A DNA stretch of 64,000 nt, from positions 22,012-86,011 of the forward strand of contig CAYTGO010000004.1 of the NCBI GenBank assembly GCA_964437425.1. Reading direction: 5' to 3'. Origin of the DNA: Scalindua sp964437425. GTDB taxonomy: Bacteria > Planctomycetota > Brocadiia > Brocadiales > Scalinduaceae. Under the pieces are notes generated by a model. That model saw only the letters and a list, made by a program, of their open reading frames with translations, was not told the DNA's origin and ran no database searches. Of this stretch, positions 1-8,415 are shown piece by piece. Positions within the stretch are counted from its first letter, which is position 1. Every line of letters begins with the position of its first letter. The position numbers and the translations under genes were made by a program.

Positions 1-1921
1 GCTTGTCCTGGAATATCACGCCTGGTGTCACCATCTTCTCTTGGCCTAGGGCCACTGAGAAGGGTAGTAAGATTGGCATTGGCATATTTGCAGAACGCAG
101 CGTTTACACCAATGTTCCCATTATGTACCGGGACATCAGGCAAACGATTTCTATTCCTGGTGTCTTCAGCATCTTGATAGGTATAATTGGCAAAAACGTA
201 ATTGTCATTACCAAAATCTGCCTTTAATTCTGTTTCCACTCCTATAATTCGTGCTCCACCCCTGTTTTGAAACTGCTTTGGGCTTCCTACGTCTTCAAGT
301 TTAATCCTGTCTCTTATCCGGTTATAAAAGAAATTCGTACTGGCCTTTATATGACTGGTAAAGTTATAACCCAGGCCAGCTTCATATGTATTAATCTTTT
401 CAGGGTCAAGTGAAGAGTTGCCTATCTTGACAGTTTGATTTGCAAGAAACAGCTCTTGAAAACTGGGCGCCTTAAAGGCAGTCGCAAACAATAGTTTCAG
501 ATGCGCATCCTCTAGAAAACGCCAAATAAGCCCCATCCTTGGATTGGTTGTACCTTCAAACCGAGTAAACCGGTCATGCCGAACACCAACTGTTAAATCA
601 ATATCTTTTGTAATATTCCACTCATCCTGCAGATAAGTTGCATATATGTGCCTTGTCGCCTTTCTCGTAAATGGAAGGTCATCAGAAAAATCCGTAACTA
701 ATGTCAGGTTAGCGTTTGTTATTGGATGGGAGTTTTTACTAAATTTTATATCGTGCTGGTGAATCCATTCGTATTGCAAACCAAACGTTAATTCATTTCC
801 TTCAAAAAGTTTATAGTTAACTTGATTATCAAAACCAATAGTCCTTTGCTTAAATCGTAATTGCCCCTTTATACCTTCAGGGTAGGTTCCTAGATGACCA
901 TCAGGACGTTGTTCAAAAAAAGGATCATAATTATACTGATCATAATATAATTTAGGTGTTATATTTAGCTTTTCACTCAGAGATAATCTGTAAGTAAATT
1001 CAGTAAACATATAAGTGTCTCTTAACATCGATTCCTCATTAAGAGCATCACCGACACCTATATAATCCTTTCTCCTTTTCTTCATATACTTAGCCTTAAC
1101 CTCCAGGTTATTGTATGACAGTTTCAAGTTCAGATCCGTCTTTTCCTTTCTGTTTTGAGATTGTCCGGGACTTCTAGAGGCCGCAGCAGGAAAGAGGATA
1201 TCTTGCTCTATCTTTTTGCTGAAACCTTGAGTATCAAAATAATCAAGAAATCCGGAAATCTTCAAGCCGCCGAATTCTCTGCCGAAAAGCAGATTATAAT
1301 TTTGAGTACTGAAAGAGCCTCCGCTTGTGGTCACTTGAAAACCGTCTATGTCTTCATTGTCTTTTGTAATAACGTTGACGACCGCGAGGAATGCGTTTTG
1401 TCCATACAGGGCAGAACCGGGGCCCCTGATGATCTCAACCTTCTTTATGTTCTCAACCGGAAGGTCATCGAAATTCCACATAGCCCCGCCTCTCCAAACA
1501 TCATTGATAGAGTGTCCGTCTATCAAGACCTTGATCTTTTGTGAAGCGTCATCCAACATCCCTCTTACGGCAATCTCTCTTTCACCTGTTTCATCCATAG
1601 AAACATAGAAGCCGGGTACTATTTTCAGCACATCTATTAATGTACGAAATCCCATCTGCTTTATCTGTTTGGCAGCTATTACAGTAACTATGCCAGGTGC
1701 CTTACTGATGGGTGTTTTATGCCTTGTTGCAATTTCGATCATGGACTCTGCCTGCAACCATTTTATCTCTTCCATAATCTCATTTGCATTTTGTGGTGAA
1801 ATTGAGGTTGTTTCAATTTGACCTTGCTTCCCCTGCCCTGATACTTCTTCAGAAGAAGCCAGAGTCAAACTGAGAAGACTGCTAGCAAATATGAAAATAA
1901 TGATAATAATTATCTTTTGCA
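1..1921 (-). CDS. TonB-dependent outer-membrane receptor, 3' end outside the window
   Basis: About 640 codons are open from ATG at 1921 to the window edge, with no stop. The N-terminus is a hydrophobic signal peptide (MQKIIIIIIFIFASS) ending near LTLASSEE. A TonB-box/plug region follows, with IATRHKTPISKAPG, then VLIDG, then EIIRGPGSALYGQNAF, the usual plug-domain signature (PF07715). The rest alternates aromatic and polar residues as in a 22-strand barrel. Such receptors import siderophores, cobalamin or other scarce ligands using TonB-ExbBD energy; nothing seen here identifies the ligand. AAGGA lies about 9 bases before the ATG and a TATAAT sits at 1961-1966 on the minus strand. It lies 63 bases downstream of a co-oriented histidine kinase. 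The missing part should be the last barrel strands. Confidence 0.9.
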
Positions 1922-1984
1922 TGTGCTGGTATTCCTTATTGAACAGAGGTGTACGTTTTTATTATAACTGTTCCTAAAAAACCC

Positions 1985-2854
1985 TCATTGCTTATTAAGT
2001 GCGCAGGTAACCGGTAAAGTAAATGAGAAAGTACTTCCTTTCCCTAACTCACTTTCAACCCATATCCTACCACCATGTCGATTTACAATCTCCTTACAAA
2101 TTGGGAGTCCAAGACCAGTTCCCCTTGACTTGCCTTTAGACGCAGTACCAATCTGCCTGAACTTTTCAAACACCCTCTCTTGATCACTCTCACTTATGCC
2201 TCCACCTGTATCTTTTACGCTTATCAATATTTCGTCATCAATCATCCATGCTCTGCATCGAATATATCCATCCTCTGTAAACTTTATAGCATTAGAAAAC
2301 AGATTTATCAATACCTGTTCCAATCTATACTTGTCACCTGCAACCTCAGGCAGTCCGTCCTCAATGTCACATTCCAGCTCAAGCCCATGACGTTCAAAGG
2401 ATCTGTTAGTAATATCCGCTGCCAGTTCAATGATTTCAGCCACTGAAACAGGTTCCATGTCCCATTCAATCTTTCCTTCTTCAATTTTAGTAACGTCAAG
2501 GAGGTCGTTTATAAGATCAGTCAACCTCACTCCCTCTGATATTATGGTGTTGATGTTATTCTTCACCTTTAAGACAGATTCCTTGACAGTGTCATCTTCA
2601 AGTCTGAGATTAGGAAATATAGATTTATCAAGCCTTTTGCTTATAATCTTTGCAAAACCTAATACTGCAGCAAGAGGCGTCCTTAATTCGTGTGATACTA
2701 ATGATAAAAATTCTGTTTTTGCCCGATCTGCTTCTTGAATTTTTCTATTTGCTTCTTTTAGCTCAAGAGTTCTTTCTATCACTTTCTGTTCCAATGTCCG
2801 GCTGTAGAACTCTAATTTGTTCGCCTCTTCCACCAATTGCTTCTTTGCATTCAT
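1985..2854 (-). CDS. Soluble sensor histidine kinase without a recognisable input domain
   Basis: 289 residues. Residues 1-45 are a predicted coiled coil, then a HisKA domain with phospho-acceptor His55 in SLVSHELRTPL, then a HATPase_c domain with N box (NLFSNAIKFTEDG), G1 (DTGGGIS), F box (VFEKFRQIG) and G2 (GTGLGLPICKEI). There is no membrane segment and no PAS or GAF domain, so the kinase probably takes its input through a partner protein or through the coiled coil. RBS AGGA lies 6 bases before the ATG. It sits between a lone receiver (upstream) and the TonB receptor (downstream), all on one strand, so the three may form a regulatory unit; that pairing is inferred from order only. Confidence 0.92.
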   Translation of the reverse strand: MNAKKQLVEEANKLEFYSRTLEQKVIERTLELKEANRKIQEADRAKTEFLSLVSHELRTPLAAVLGFAKIISKRLDKSIFPNLRLEDDTVKESVLKVKNNINTIISEGVRLTDLINDLLDVTKIEEGKIEWDMEPVSVAEIIELAADITNRSFERHGLELECDIEDGLPEVAGDKYRLEQVLINLFSNAIKFTEDGYIRCRAWMIDDEILISVKDTGGGISESDQERVFEKFRQIGTASKGKSRGTGLGLPICKEIVNRHGGRIWVESELGKGSTFSFTLPVTCALNKQ

Positions 2855-3044
2855 AGTAAATCCTATCCCCGGCCATTTATATAATGGAATATAGTTTTTT
2901 CAATTCTTTGGAATGATTATTCTATTGAGACTAATGATGGTAGAAGGCAAGAACCGAAATAATATTTTGTTCTTGATAGTCATTTTTGAGATTTCCAGAC
3001 ACTCGTAATATATCGAAAAATATTTATTTTGATATTAATGTTTT

Positions 3045-3410
3045 TTAGCCTATCTTGGCTTTGATCTCCTGAATTAGTTTCTCTTTTGTCACAGTTTTGT
3101 CTAGAAACGTAAGGTTTGGATCCACTTCCTTTAGGCTTTTATAACTCTGTTTGGGCATACCGCTGATTACGATAATTGGAATTTCTGTGCATTCAGGCAT
3201 ACCCTTTAAGTACAAGAAGACCGTATCACCGGTCATCATATCCATCAGCATGTCGAGAATAAACAAATCAGGTTTTTCTTCCTCCAATTTTATCAAGGCT
3301 TCATCTCCATCATAAGCATGAATAAGCTTATAATCATGATCTTCAAGCATGTCAGCATAAAGATCATGGAATACTTGGTCATCATCTATTACCATTATAG
3401 TTTTAGGCAT
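3045..3410 (-). CDS. Single-domain response regulator (receiver only)
   Basis: 121 residues forming one complete CheY-like receiver: acidic pocket Asp9-Asp11, phospho-acceptor Asp53 (FILDMLMD), switch Ser83 and Lys105 (LDK). There is no DNA-binding or enzymatic output, so it works by protein contact or as a phosphorelay intermediate. A strong GGAGGGG lies about 11 bases before the ATG. The gene precedes the soluble histidine kinase by 190 bases on the same strand, which makes that kinase the obvious but unproven partner. Confidence 0.92.
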   Translation of the reverse strand: MPKTIMVIDDDQVFHDLYADMLEDHDYKLIHAYDGDEALIKLEEEKPDLFILDMLMDMMTGDTVFLYLKGMPECTEIPIIVISGMPKQSYKSLKEVDPNLTFLDKTVTKEKLIQEIKAKIG

Positions 3411-3614
3411 TTTTTGTGTTACCCCTCCTCATCTTAAGAGAAATATAATCAGCCTGTAATAGCACAATCCGTTAAAACACAAAAACCTTGCGACAAAGAT
3501 ATTCGTGCAAATCATCTTCTGCGGCAAGGTCGCTTTAAACTACATCCATGTAAGTTTTGCGCACTTCCATGTCCCCACCTCTACACCTTATATTTTTTTA
3601 TCCTCCAAACCTAT

Positions 3615-3660
3615 AAAAAAAGCCCTGGTCGTCCTAATACGGACATTACCATGGCCTTTT
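3615..3660 (-). terminator. Candidate intrinsic terminator on the minus strand
   Basis: Read on the minus strand, an interrupted stem (AAAAGGCC..GGT..GTCC pairing with GGAC..CC..GGCTTTT) closes on GTATTA and is followed by seven T. It lies between the secreted-protein gene (4093-4728) and the receiver gene, so it could end transcripts from the former. Internal loops make it weaker than a textbook terminator. Confidence 0.4.
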
Positions 3661-3974
3661 GTATATAAAAACGTATTGAGTACGGAACCATTTTTCTGGC
3701 AAATACTATACTTACACACACTACCCCCCCTCACAATATTTGCAGTTATAATTACGCTTACTTAGCGAAACCATAACAAATATATTGTGTAGTACAATAA
3801 GGAAGCGCTTGAAAGTCAAGCAAAAATTATATTATATACTTTGAAATATCTGAATTGGCCACGTGAACCTGACGAGCCTAGAGCGTGAATGTTTTACGCG
3901 AAAAACGTTCATAGCAAGCCGCGAACAACGTTTCTTCTATGTTCAAACTTAGTAATGAAGAGTTTCTAATTGAT

Positions 3975-4005
3975 CCTGCCTGTATACTTTCGTATTACAG
4001 GCAGG
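3975..4005. repeat. Palindromic hairpin with CCTGCC...GGCAGG ends
   Basis: Arms CCTGCCTGTA (3975-3984) and TACAGGCAGG (3996-4005) are perfect complements, and TAC/GTA extends the stem across one bulged T. No T-tract follows on either strand. Another hairpin with the same CCTGCC...GGCAGG ends lies at 60142-60163, so this may be a dispersed palindromic element rather than a terminator. Confidence 0.5.
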
Positions 4006-4092
4006 GAAGAGTGGAGTGGTACTTCTTTATATACATTGTCCGGACATACATTAATACAATACGGGCAACTCTTTGGCTATAGGATTATTGTG

Positions 4093-4728
4093 TTACTTAG
4101 TGCTATCAGGGTTATCATCATATAAGTCTGCAATCCCGTCACCATCCTTATCCCTCAAGAAATCTGTATCATTGTCATCGGTTAAAAGCTCTTGACCGAA
4201 CGGATTTGATATTTTGGAGTGGCTTCTAAAAAAGCCGGGTGATTCCTGATAGCCGGTTTCAACATCGGTTACCGTAATTTCACCATTAATAATAAAACTG
4301 AAGATAGCAGAACGGTTTCCGGGTTTGATTGTTGCATCCGGCTTATCAACTGTAAATTTAGTTTTACTGCCTGCGCCATAGTATCCACCAAATGTCCAGA
4401 CAACCTCTTGTTCTTTGCCGCGTATGGTAACTTTTGAATCCCAGAGATTTGCCCCCGTAACATTGTTGCGGAACCGATGGTCTGCTGCTGTTGCATCCTT
4501 GGAAATGAATTTTACCGTTACAGATGCAATATGCTCAGTATGGTACTTTGGATCAGGCTCGTTCTGGTCATCATTGATTATTTGGAAACAGTACCTGTTG
4601 AATCCCGGAACATACGTCGCGTTAACATCAGCTCTTATAGAATCAGCAGTCGCACTCTTTGCCCCAACAAGAAGGCCGATGCACAACATGCTAAAAAGTA
4701 ATATTTTATTAAATCCTGCTTTGCTCAT
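4093..4728 (-). CDS. Secreted protein with a C-terminal Asp-rich calcium-binding-type repeat
   Basis: Start chosen at ATG 4728 (MSKAGFNK), 10 codons inside the longest frame, because GGGAAAGGGG sits just before it. The product of about 211 residues has an N-terminal signal peptide (ILLFSMLCIGLLVGAKSATA). The middle looks like a beta-sandwich and matches no family I recognise. The C-terminus carries DNDTDFLRDKDGDGIADLYD, the DxDxDG pattern of thrombospondin type 3 or EF-hand-like calcium loops, seen in many planctomycete exported proteins. Likely exported and calcium-stabilised; function unknown. It is transcribed alone, divergent from the Cache sensor gene. Confidence 0.75.
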   Translation of the reverse strand: MSKAGFNKILLFSMLCIGLLVGAKSATADSIRADVNATYVPGFNRYCFQIINDDQNEPDPKYHTEHIASVTVKFISKDATAADHRFRNNVTGANLWDSKVTIRGKEQEVVWTFGGYYGAGSKTKFTVDKPDATIKPGNRSAIFSFIINGEITVTDVETGYQESPGFFRSHSKISNPFGQELLTDDNDTDFLRDKDGDGIADLYDDNPDSTK

Positions 4729-4881
4729 AAGATATCCCCTTTCCCGACTTAGATGCATTATTAATTATGTTTGATAGTTTTCCAGATATTCAGACTTTCA
4801 TAAATCATTTTACGATACCAAAAATATCATGAATTGAAGAGAAAATCAAGGATGGGTAATAAAAAGATTGCAAACTAAACC

Positions 4882-4896
4882 TTGACATTCTGTCAA
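4882..4896. promoter_or_regulatory. Perfect dyad TTGACA-TTC-TGTCAA in a divergent promoter region
   Basis: Two 6-base arms around a 3-base centre form a perfect palindrome; the left arm is also a consensus -35 box for plus-strand transcription. TATAAA-like sequence follows at 4902-4912, although the spacing (14 or 19) is not ideal. It lies between the secreted-protein gene and the Cache gene and could be an operator overlapping the promoter of the latter. Confidence 0.35.
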
Positions 4897-5053
4897 AAAT
4901 ATATACTATAAATGGCCTAGTCTGTGTTTAGCATTCACCCACGTATCAGATATTCAACACAATGGATCCAATCCTAGGTGGTCAAAGTCAATTAACTCTT
5001 ATTATTCGGAATAAAATAATTTTTCTAATTATTTAAATTACACAAGTCTATAT

Positions 5054-6097
5054 ATGGGAAAAAAGGTATCATTATCAATATTAATAGGACTTTTAACTTT
5101 TTTTTTGATTGTACCGTTTTTAAGCTATAGTTCTTATAAACGGGCTATCAAAGATAATTATTTTAATCACCTTATTACGACCAGAGATCTTCTGAAACTC
5201 CAGATATGGAATTATTTTAACGAAAGATATGGTGATATAGACGTCCTCTCAAGGAATCCGGTAATAGCCAAAGGCTTTACCAGGCTTTCCGGTGCTTTTC
5301 ACGCCTATGGCCTCGAAAACCAGCAATTCCAGAAGATAAAGAGTATTTACCAGCCACTAATGGAGTATTATGTATCTGCCTACGGCTACGCAAACATATT
5401 TTTTGTTGATAAGGATGGGAGTGTAATATATTCAACGTTGAGAGAGGATTTTAGCGGGACCGATCTATTTGTAGGTGAATTTAAAGATCACAGAATGGCT
5501 AATATGTTTAAAATAGCGTTGGAAGATGTTGGTTTTGAGGACTACTACTGGAATGATAAGATAAATGATTTCACAGCTTATTTTGGTGCTCCGGTCTTCG
5601 AGGCTGAAAGCTTATTGGGTGTGATAGTTATTGAAATTCCTTTTGCTCATCTGGACACTATTCTGACGCAGAGGGCTGGTCTGGGACAAACAGGTGAGAT
5701 GTACCTGGTGGGTGATGACGGTTTTATGCGTTCTAATTCAAGATTTTCTGTAACACCGACAATACTTCAAAAAGAGGTGAACACAGAAGCAACCAGGGAG
5801 GCATTTGAAGGTTATGTCGGTAAAAAAATCATTGATGATTATCGAGGCGTTCCAGTGCTGAGTGCGTACACGCCACTTAATCTTAACTTCATTAACTGGG
5901 CACTTCTGGTGGAGATTGATGAAGCTGAAGCGTTTGCTCAAGTTCATGACGTAGAAAATAAACTTACAATCGTCGGATCCATATTCATTGCAATAGTCAG
6001 CGGATATATATATTTTACATACAGGGCGCACAAAAGAGAGGAAGAACAGCATATGTTAAACCCTGAAGAAGAACAAGAAGAGCAGTCAGTATCTTAA
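5054..6097 (+). CDS. Membrane-anchored Cache-type sensor with no output domain
   Basis: 347 residues. A first membrane helix (about residues 6-25) is followed by a long extracytoplasmic region (about 30-305) with dCache features: IFFVDKDGSVIYST, then YFGAPVFEAESLLGVIVIEIP, then GQTGEMYLVGDDGFMRSNSRF. A second helix lies at about 308-326. The sequence ends after a short acidic tail (EEEQEEQSVS) with no HAMP, kinase, methyl-accepting or GGDEF domain. Cache domains bind small ligands outside the membrane, so signalling here would need a partner protein. No frame-shifted output domain is seen in the 131 bases downstream. No strong RBS is visible. Confidence 0.8.
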   Translation: MGKKVSLSILIGLLTFFLIVPFLSYSSYKRAIKDNYFNHLITTRDLLKLQIWNYFNERYGDIDVLSRNPVIAKGFTRLSGAFHAYGLENQQFQKIKSIYQPLMEYYVSAYGYANIFFVDKDGSVIYSTLREDFSGTDLFVGEFKDHRMANMFKIALEDVGFEDYYWNDKINDFTAYFGAPVFEAESLLGVIVIEIPFAHLDTILTQRAGLGQTGEMYLVGDDGFMRSNSRFSVTPTILQKEVNTEATREAFEGYVGKKIIDDYRGVPVLSAYTPLNLNFINWALLVEIDEAEAFAQVHDVENKLTIVGSIFIAIVSGYIYFTYRAHKREEEQHMLNPEEEQEEQSVS

Positions 6098-6228
6098 CTA
6101 TTATAGCCGCTTCAAATAAAAACCGAATATCTCTCACCAGATAAATACATCAAAACAGACTATTTAACCATTCGATTCTCAGATCCACGTTGTACATTTA
6201 TCTTTTTTTTCATTTCCCATCGAGCAGC

Positions 6229-6630
6229 TCATACAAGTCCATTTTTTCTGAAACATTCAACATATTTTTTATCGGTTACCTGAATATGGTTAATTAACCA
6301 CTGTTTCAGATACTCAAGTATTTCATTTGCAATATGGTAATCCCCTTCGATTACTCTATTACAATATTCAATTGCCTTTTTGGAAAAATCATGGTGTTCT
6401 TCTTTGTGGTATTGAAATTCCGTATATTTGAATTTTGCCATGTAAGACTCTTCGGTTGAAAAGTGCTTGAGAGTGTAAACAGTCAATTGTTTTAATAATT
6501 TAGATATTTCATCAATATTGTCATCATGTTGCTTTGCCTCAATAGCTGCATTCATTATACGAATGAGCTCCTTGTGCTCCTCATCAATTATTGATATACC
6601 TATACTATACTTCTCTTCCCATTCAATCAT
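6229..6630 (-). CDS. Bacteriohemerythrin
   Basis: 133 residues from ATG 6630 (MIEWEEKYSIG); the frame can extend to a TTG 6 codons upstream, but family members usually start near this ATG. All diiron ligands of the hemerythrin fold are present: His19 (DEEHKEL), His56 and Glu60 (HFSTEE), His75 and His79 (HKEEH), His115 and Asp120 (HIQVTD). Bacteriohemerythrins bind O2 reversibly, and in anaerobes and microaerophiles are thought to store, deliver or scavenge it. It is transcribed alone, convergent with the Cache sensor gene. Confidence 0.93.
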   Translation of the reverse strand: MIEWEEKYSIGISIIDEEHKELIRIMNAAIEAKQHDDNIDEISKLLKQLTVYTLKHFSTEESYMAKFKYTEFQYHKEEHHDFSKKAIEYCNRVIEGDYHIANEILEYLKQWLINHIQVTDKKYVECFRKNGLV

Positions 6631-6778
6631 TTTGATATATTGTGTCAAAATCTATATAAAGTCAATACAAAAACTGACTATACTAGATAGTTTTGGCTAA
6701 AAGAAAGCTTCTTTCTAGTTATTGCAACTTTATGAGAAGTTTGTGTCATATGACATATTACTGTATGGACGAATGAAC

Positions 6779-6806
6779 TTGGATTTATGATTTTATGTAT
6801 TATAAT
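6779..6806 (+). promoter_or_regulatory. Sigma70-type promoter of the PCC-domain gene
   Basis: TTGGAT (6779-6784), 16-base spacer, TATAAT (6801-6806), giving a leader of about 35 bases that contains AAAGGA before the ATG at 6850. Confidence 0.55.
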
Positions 6807-6849
6807 GGTCTAAAATCAAACTCAAATTATATCGAAAGGACAAGTTAAT

Positions 6850-7287
6850 ATGGCCACAATTCGTGAAGTTAAAGCGGTAAAGATGTTCATGGGAAAGCTC
6901 GCACACGGAGCTGATTTATTGGAGGAAATTACAAAAATCTGTGTTGATCAGGACATTTGCCTGGGCCGTATTGAAGCACTGGGTGCTGTGAAAAAAGCCA
7001 GACTGGGCTACTACAATCAACAAGATCATGAGTATCATTTCTTTGACCTTAATCAAACACTGGAGATTACTAATTTGATAGGAAACATTTCGATTAAGGA
7101 TGGAACACCTGTTGTTCACGCCCATGTAACTCTCTCAGATAAGGACGGGCATGCATATGGCGGTCATCTTGCTCCGGGAACGATAGTTTTTGCCTGTGAG
7201 ATTGCAATTCAACCCTTAGACGGACCAAACTTTGAAAGAGGGCTTGACCAAGAAACAGGATTGCCACTGTGGAAAATGAATGAGTAG
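6850..7287 (+). CDS. PCC (DUF296) domain protein
   Basis: 145 residues covering a whole PCC/DUF296 domain (PF03479): LGRIEALGAVKKARLGYY, the conserved HAHVTLSDKDGHAYGGHL with its His residues, and PGTIVFACEIAI. In plants the domain is fused to AT-hooks. Bacterial stand-alone versions form trimers, and their conserved His residues suggest metal binding; their role is not settled. RBS AAAGGA and a good promoter sit directly upstream. It is convergent with the thioredoxin gene, 10 bases away. Confidence 0.85.
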   Translation: MATIREVKAVKMFMGKLAHGADLLEEITKICVDQDICLGRIEALGAVKKARLGYYNQQDHEYHFFDLNQTLEITNLIGNISIKDGTPVVHAHVTLSDKDGHAYGGHLAPGTIVFACEIAIQPLDGPNFERGLDQETGLPLWKMNE

Positions 7288-7297
7288 GATTTTGCTA

Positions 7298-7756
7298 TTA
7301 TTGTTTTTCTTTGTGATCTTCAATGATTTTCTTCAGGTGCCGCGAATACTCCCAAGGCCCACCCTGCAAGTATCCGGTTATACCAACAGGTTTTCCATCC
7401 GGGCTGAGAATAATGATAGTCGGGTAGCCCTTAATACCGTACTTCCGCGCTAATTCAAGGTTTTGCTGCTTTAATTCATCTGTCTGTTCTTTTGCACGTG
7501 GGAAATCCACTAACACACATACAAGGTTTTCTTTCGCAAAGTCCTTGAAGGCATCCTGAGAGAAGACTTCCTTTTCCAACCTTATACACCAGCCACACCA
7601 GTCAGACCCACTGAAGTCGAGCAACATGTGCTTACCGGAGTCTTTAGCAGTTGCTAATGCTTTCTCAAAATCTGTCTCCCAATTTGTAGCTTCTGATTTC
7701 GAACAGCATAGCATTACTATTAATATTAATATACTTGTAACAAAATATTTTCTCAT
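7298..7756 (-). CDS. Exported thioredoxin-fold protein (WCGWC)
   Basis: 152 residues. The N-terminal hydrophobic segment (residues 4-18, with CC at 17-18) is an export signal, possibly a lipoprotein signal although the lipobox is poor. The thioredoxin fold has the active site Cys54-Gly-Trp-Cys57 in DWCGWC and the cis-Pro loop in GIKGYPTIIIL. It resembles the periplasmic thioredoxin_7/DUF255-like group that reduces or isomerises disulfides or supports cytochrome c maturation. RBS GGAAAGGG lies close to the ATG. Confidence 0.88.
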   Translation of the reverse strand: MRKYFVTSILILIVMLCCSKSEATNWETDFEKALATAKDSGKHMLLDFSGSDWCGWCIRLEKEVFSQDAFKDFAKENLVCVLVDFPRAKEQTDELKQQNLELARKYGIKGYPTIIILSPDGKPVGITGYLQGGPWEYSRHLKKIIEDHKEKQ

Positions 7757-7810
7757 TACGCCCTTTCCTTTCCGTCCCTTATTTATTTTAAACTATGCTG
7801 TATGAAAAAT

Positions 7811-8044
7811 TTAAGATTTTTTATTCGTCGCTTTTCTATAGGCATCTTCTTTCCAGCACAATCTAAAATGAGCGCATCTTTGACAGTCTTTGAGCAAGCC
7901 TTTTCTTTCCATAAGTATTTTTCCAGAAAGAGATTTTTCTGCATCTTCACGCTCCATAAGCAAGCACAAAGGCTCTTCTGTCAAACAACCATGCTGATTA
8001 TAACAGTTAATGCATATATTTTTACGCTTTTTTTTTCCTGTCAT
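7811..8044 (-). CDS. Small cysteine-rich protein, unknown function
   Basis: 77 residues, highly charged, with Cys pairs near both ends: CINC and HGC at the N-terminus, then PLC, then CQRCAHFRLC near the C-terminus. The spacing suggests zinc-ribbon or Fe-S binding. The ATG has only a weak GAAG upstream. A comparable plus-strand frame (7802-8062) has no such pattern, so this strand is preferred. No named family recognised. Confidence 0.5.
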   Translation of the reverse strand: MTGKKKRKNICINCYNQHGCLTEEPLCLLMEREDAEKSLSGKILMERKGLLKDCQRCAHFRLCWKEDAYRKATNKKS

Positions 8045-8191
8045 AATATCTTCGAAAGCTAAATTTCTCTATTCGCAAACACAAAAAGTTTGAATAGATT
8101 AATTGATATTACCACCCGAAAGGAAGGATTGTCATATACATGAATAATTAACTTTCATATTTATTCTTATTTGTCAATTACCATGAACGCA

Positions 8192-8230
8192 AAAAAGGCT
8201 TGTACTTATATATCAAGTACAAGCCTTTTT
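8192..8230. terminator. Strong bidirectional intrinsic terminator
   Basis: Perfect 16-base arms, AAAAAGGCTTGTACTT (8192-8207) and AAGTACAAGCCTTTTT (8215-8230), around a 7-base loop, T-rich on both exits. On the minus strand it lies directly after tRNA-Glu and ends the rpsB-tsf-pyrH-frr-tRNA unit. Confidence 0.9.
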
Positions 8231-8236
8231 AATATT

Positions 8237-8311
<75 letters not shown>

Positions 8312-8335
8312 TGAAATTAACTGCGGCTATACAAG

Positions 8336-8408
8336 TGAGGGCAGAAGGACTCGAACCTTCGACAATCGCCTTAAAAGGGCGGTGCTCTACCAACTGAGCT
8401 ATGCCCCC
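8336..8408 (-). tRNA. tRNA-Lys (TTT)
   Basis: Minus-strand cloverleaf: acceptor GGGGGCA with TGCCCTC, D arm GCTCAGTTGGTAGAGC, anticodon loop CTTTTAA (anticodon TTT), T loop GGTTCGAGTCC. CCA is not encoded. It begins 7 bases after the frr stop, so it is probably co-transcribed with frr and processed out. Confidence 0.95.
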
Positions 8409-8415
8409 CGTATAT

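Larger units (their letters stand above)
3411..4092. other. 682-base intergenic region with two hairpins, no credible gene
   Basis: No ORF here has a family-like sequence; the longest (3505-3765, plus) has no ribosome-binding site and looks like chance. The region holds a terminator-like hairpin read on the minus strand (3615-3660) and a palindromic hairpin (3975-4005). A third weak pairing (ACCTTGC at 3485 with GCAAGGT at 3524) lies in what would be the leader of the receiver gene. The size and structure would allow a small RNA, but no known RNA family is recognised. Confidence 0.5.

Noticed and set aside
1922..1984. Possible cobalamin riboswitch before the TonB receptor
   Set aside because: Only 63 bases separate the receptor start from the kinase stop, too short for that element, and no conserved box was seen.
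3441..3560. Possible c-di-GMP riboswitch in the receiver leader
   Set aside because: The weak long-range pairing lacks the conserved GEMM core; only a generic hairpin can be supported.
3505..3765. 86-codon plus-strand frame in the long gap
   Set aside because: No RBS, no family-like pattern, and it overlaps the terminator-like hairpin; most likely chance.
7802..8062. 86-codon plus-strand frame opposite the Cys-rich gene
   Set aside because: No RBS or coherent composition; the minus-strand frame has the organised Cys pattern.
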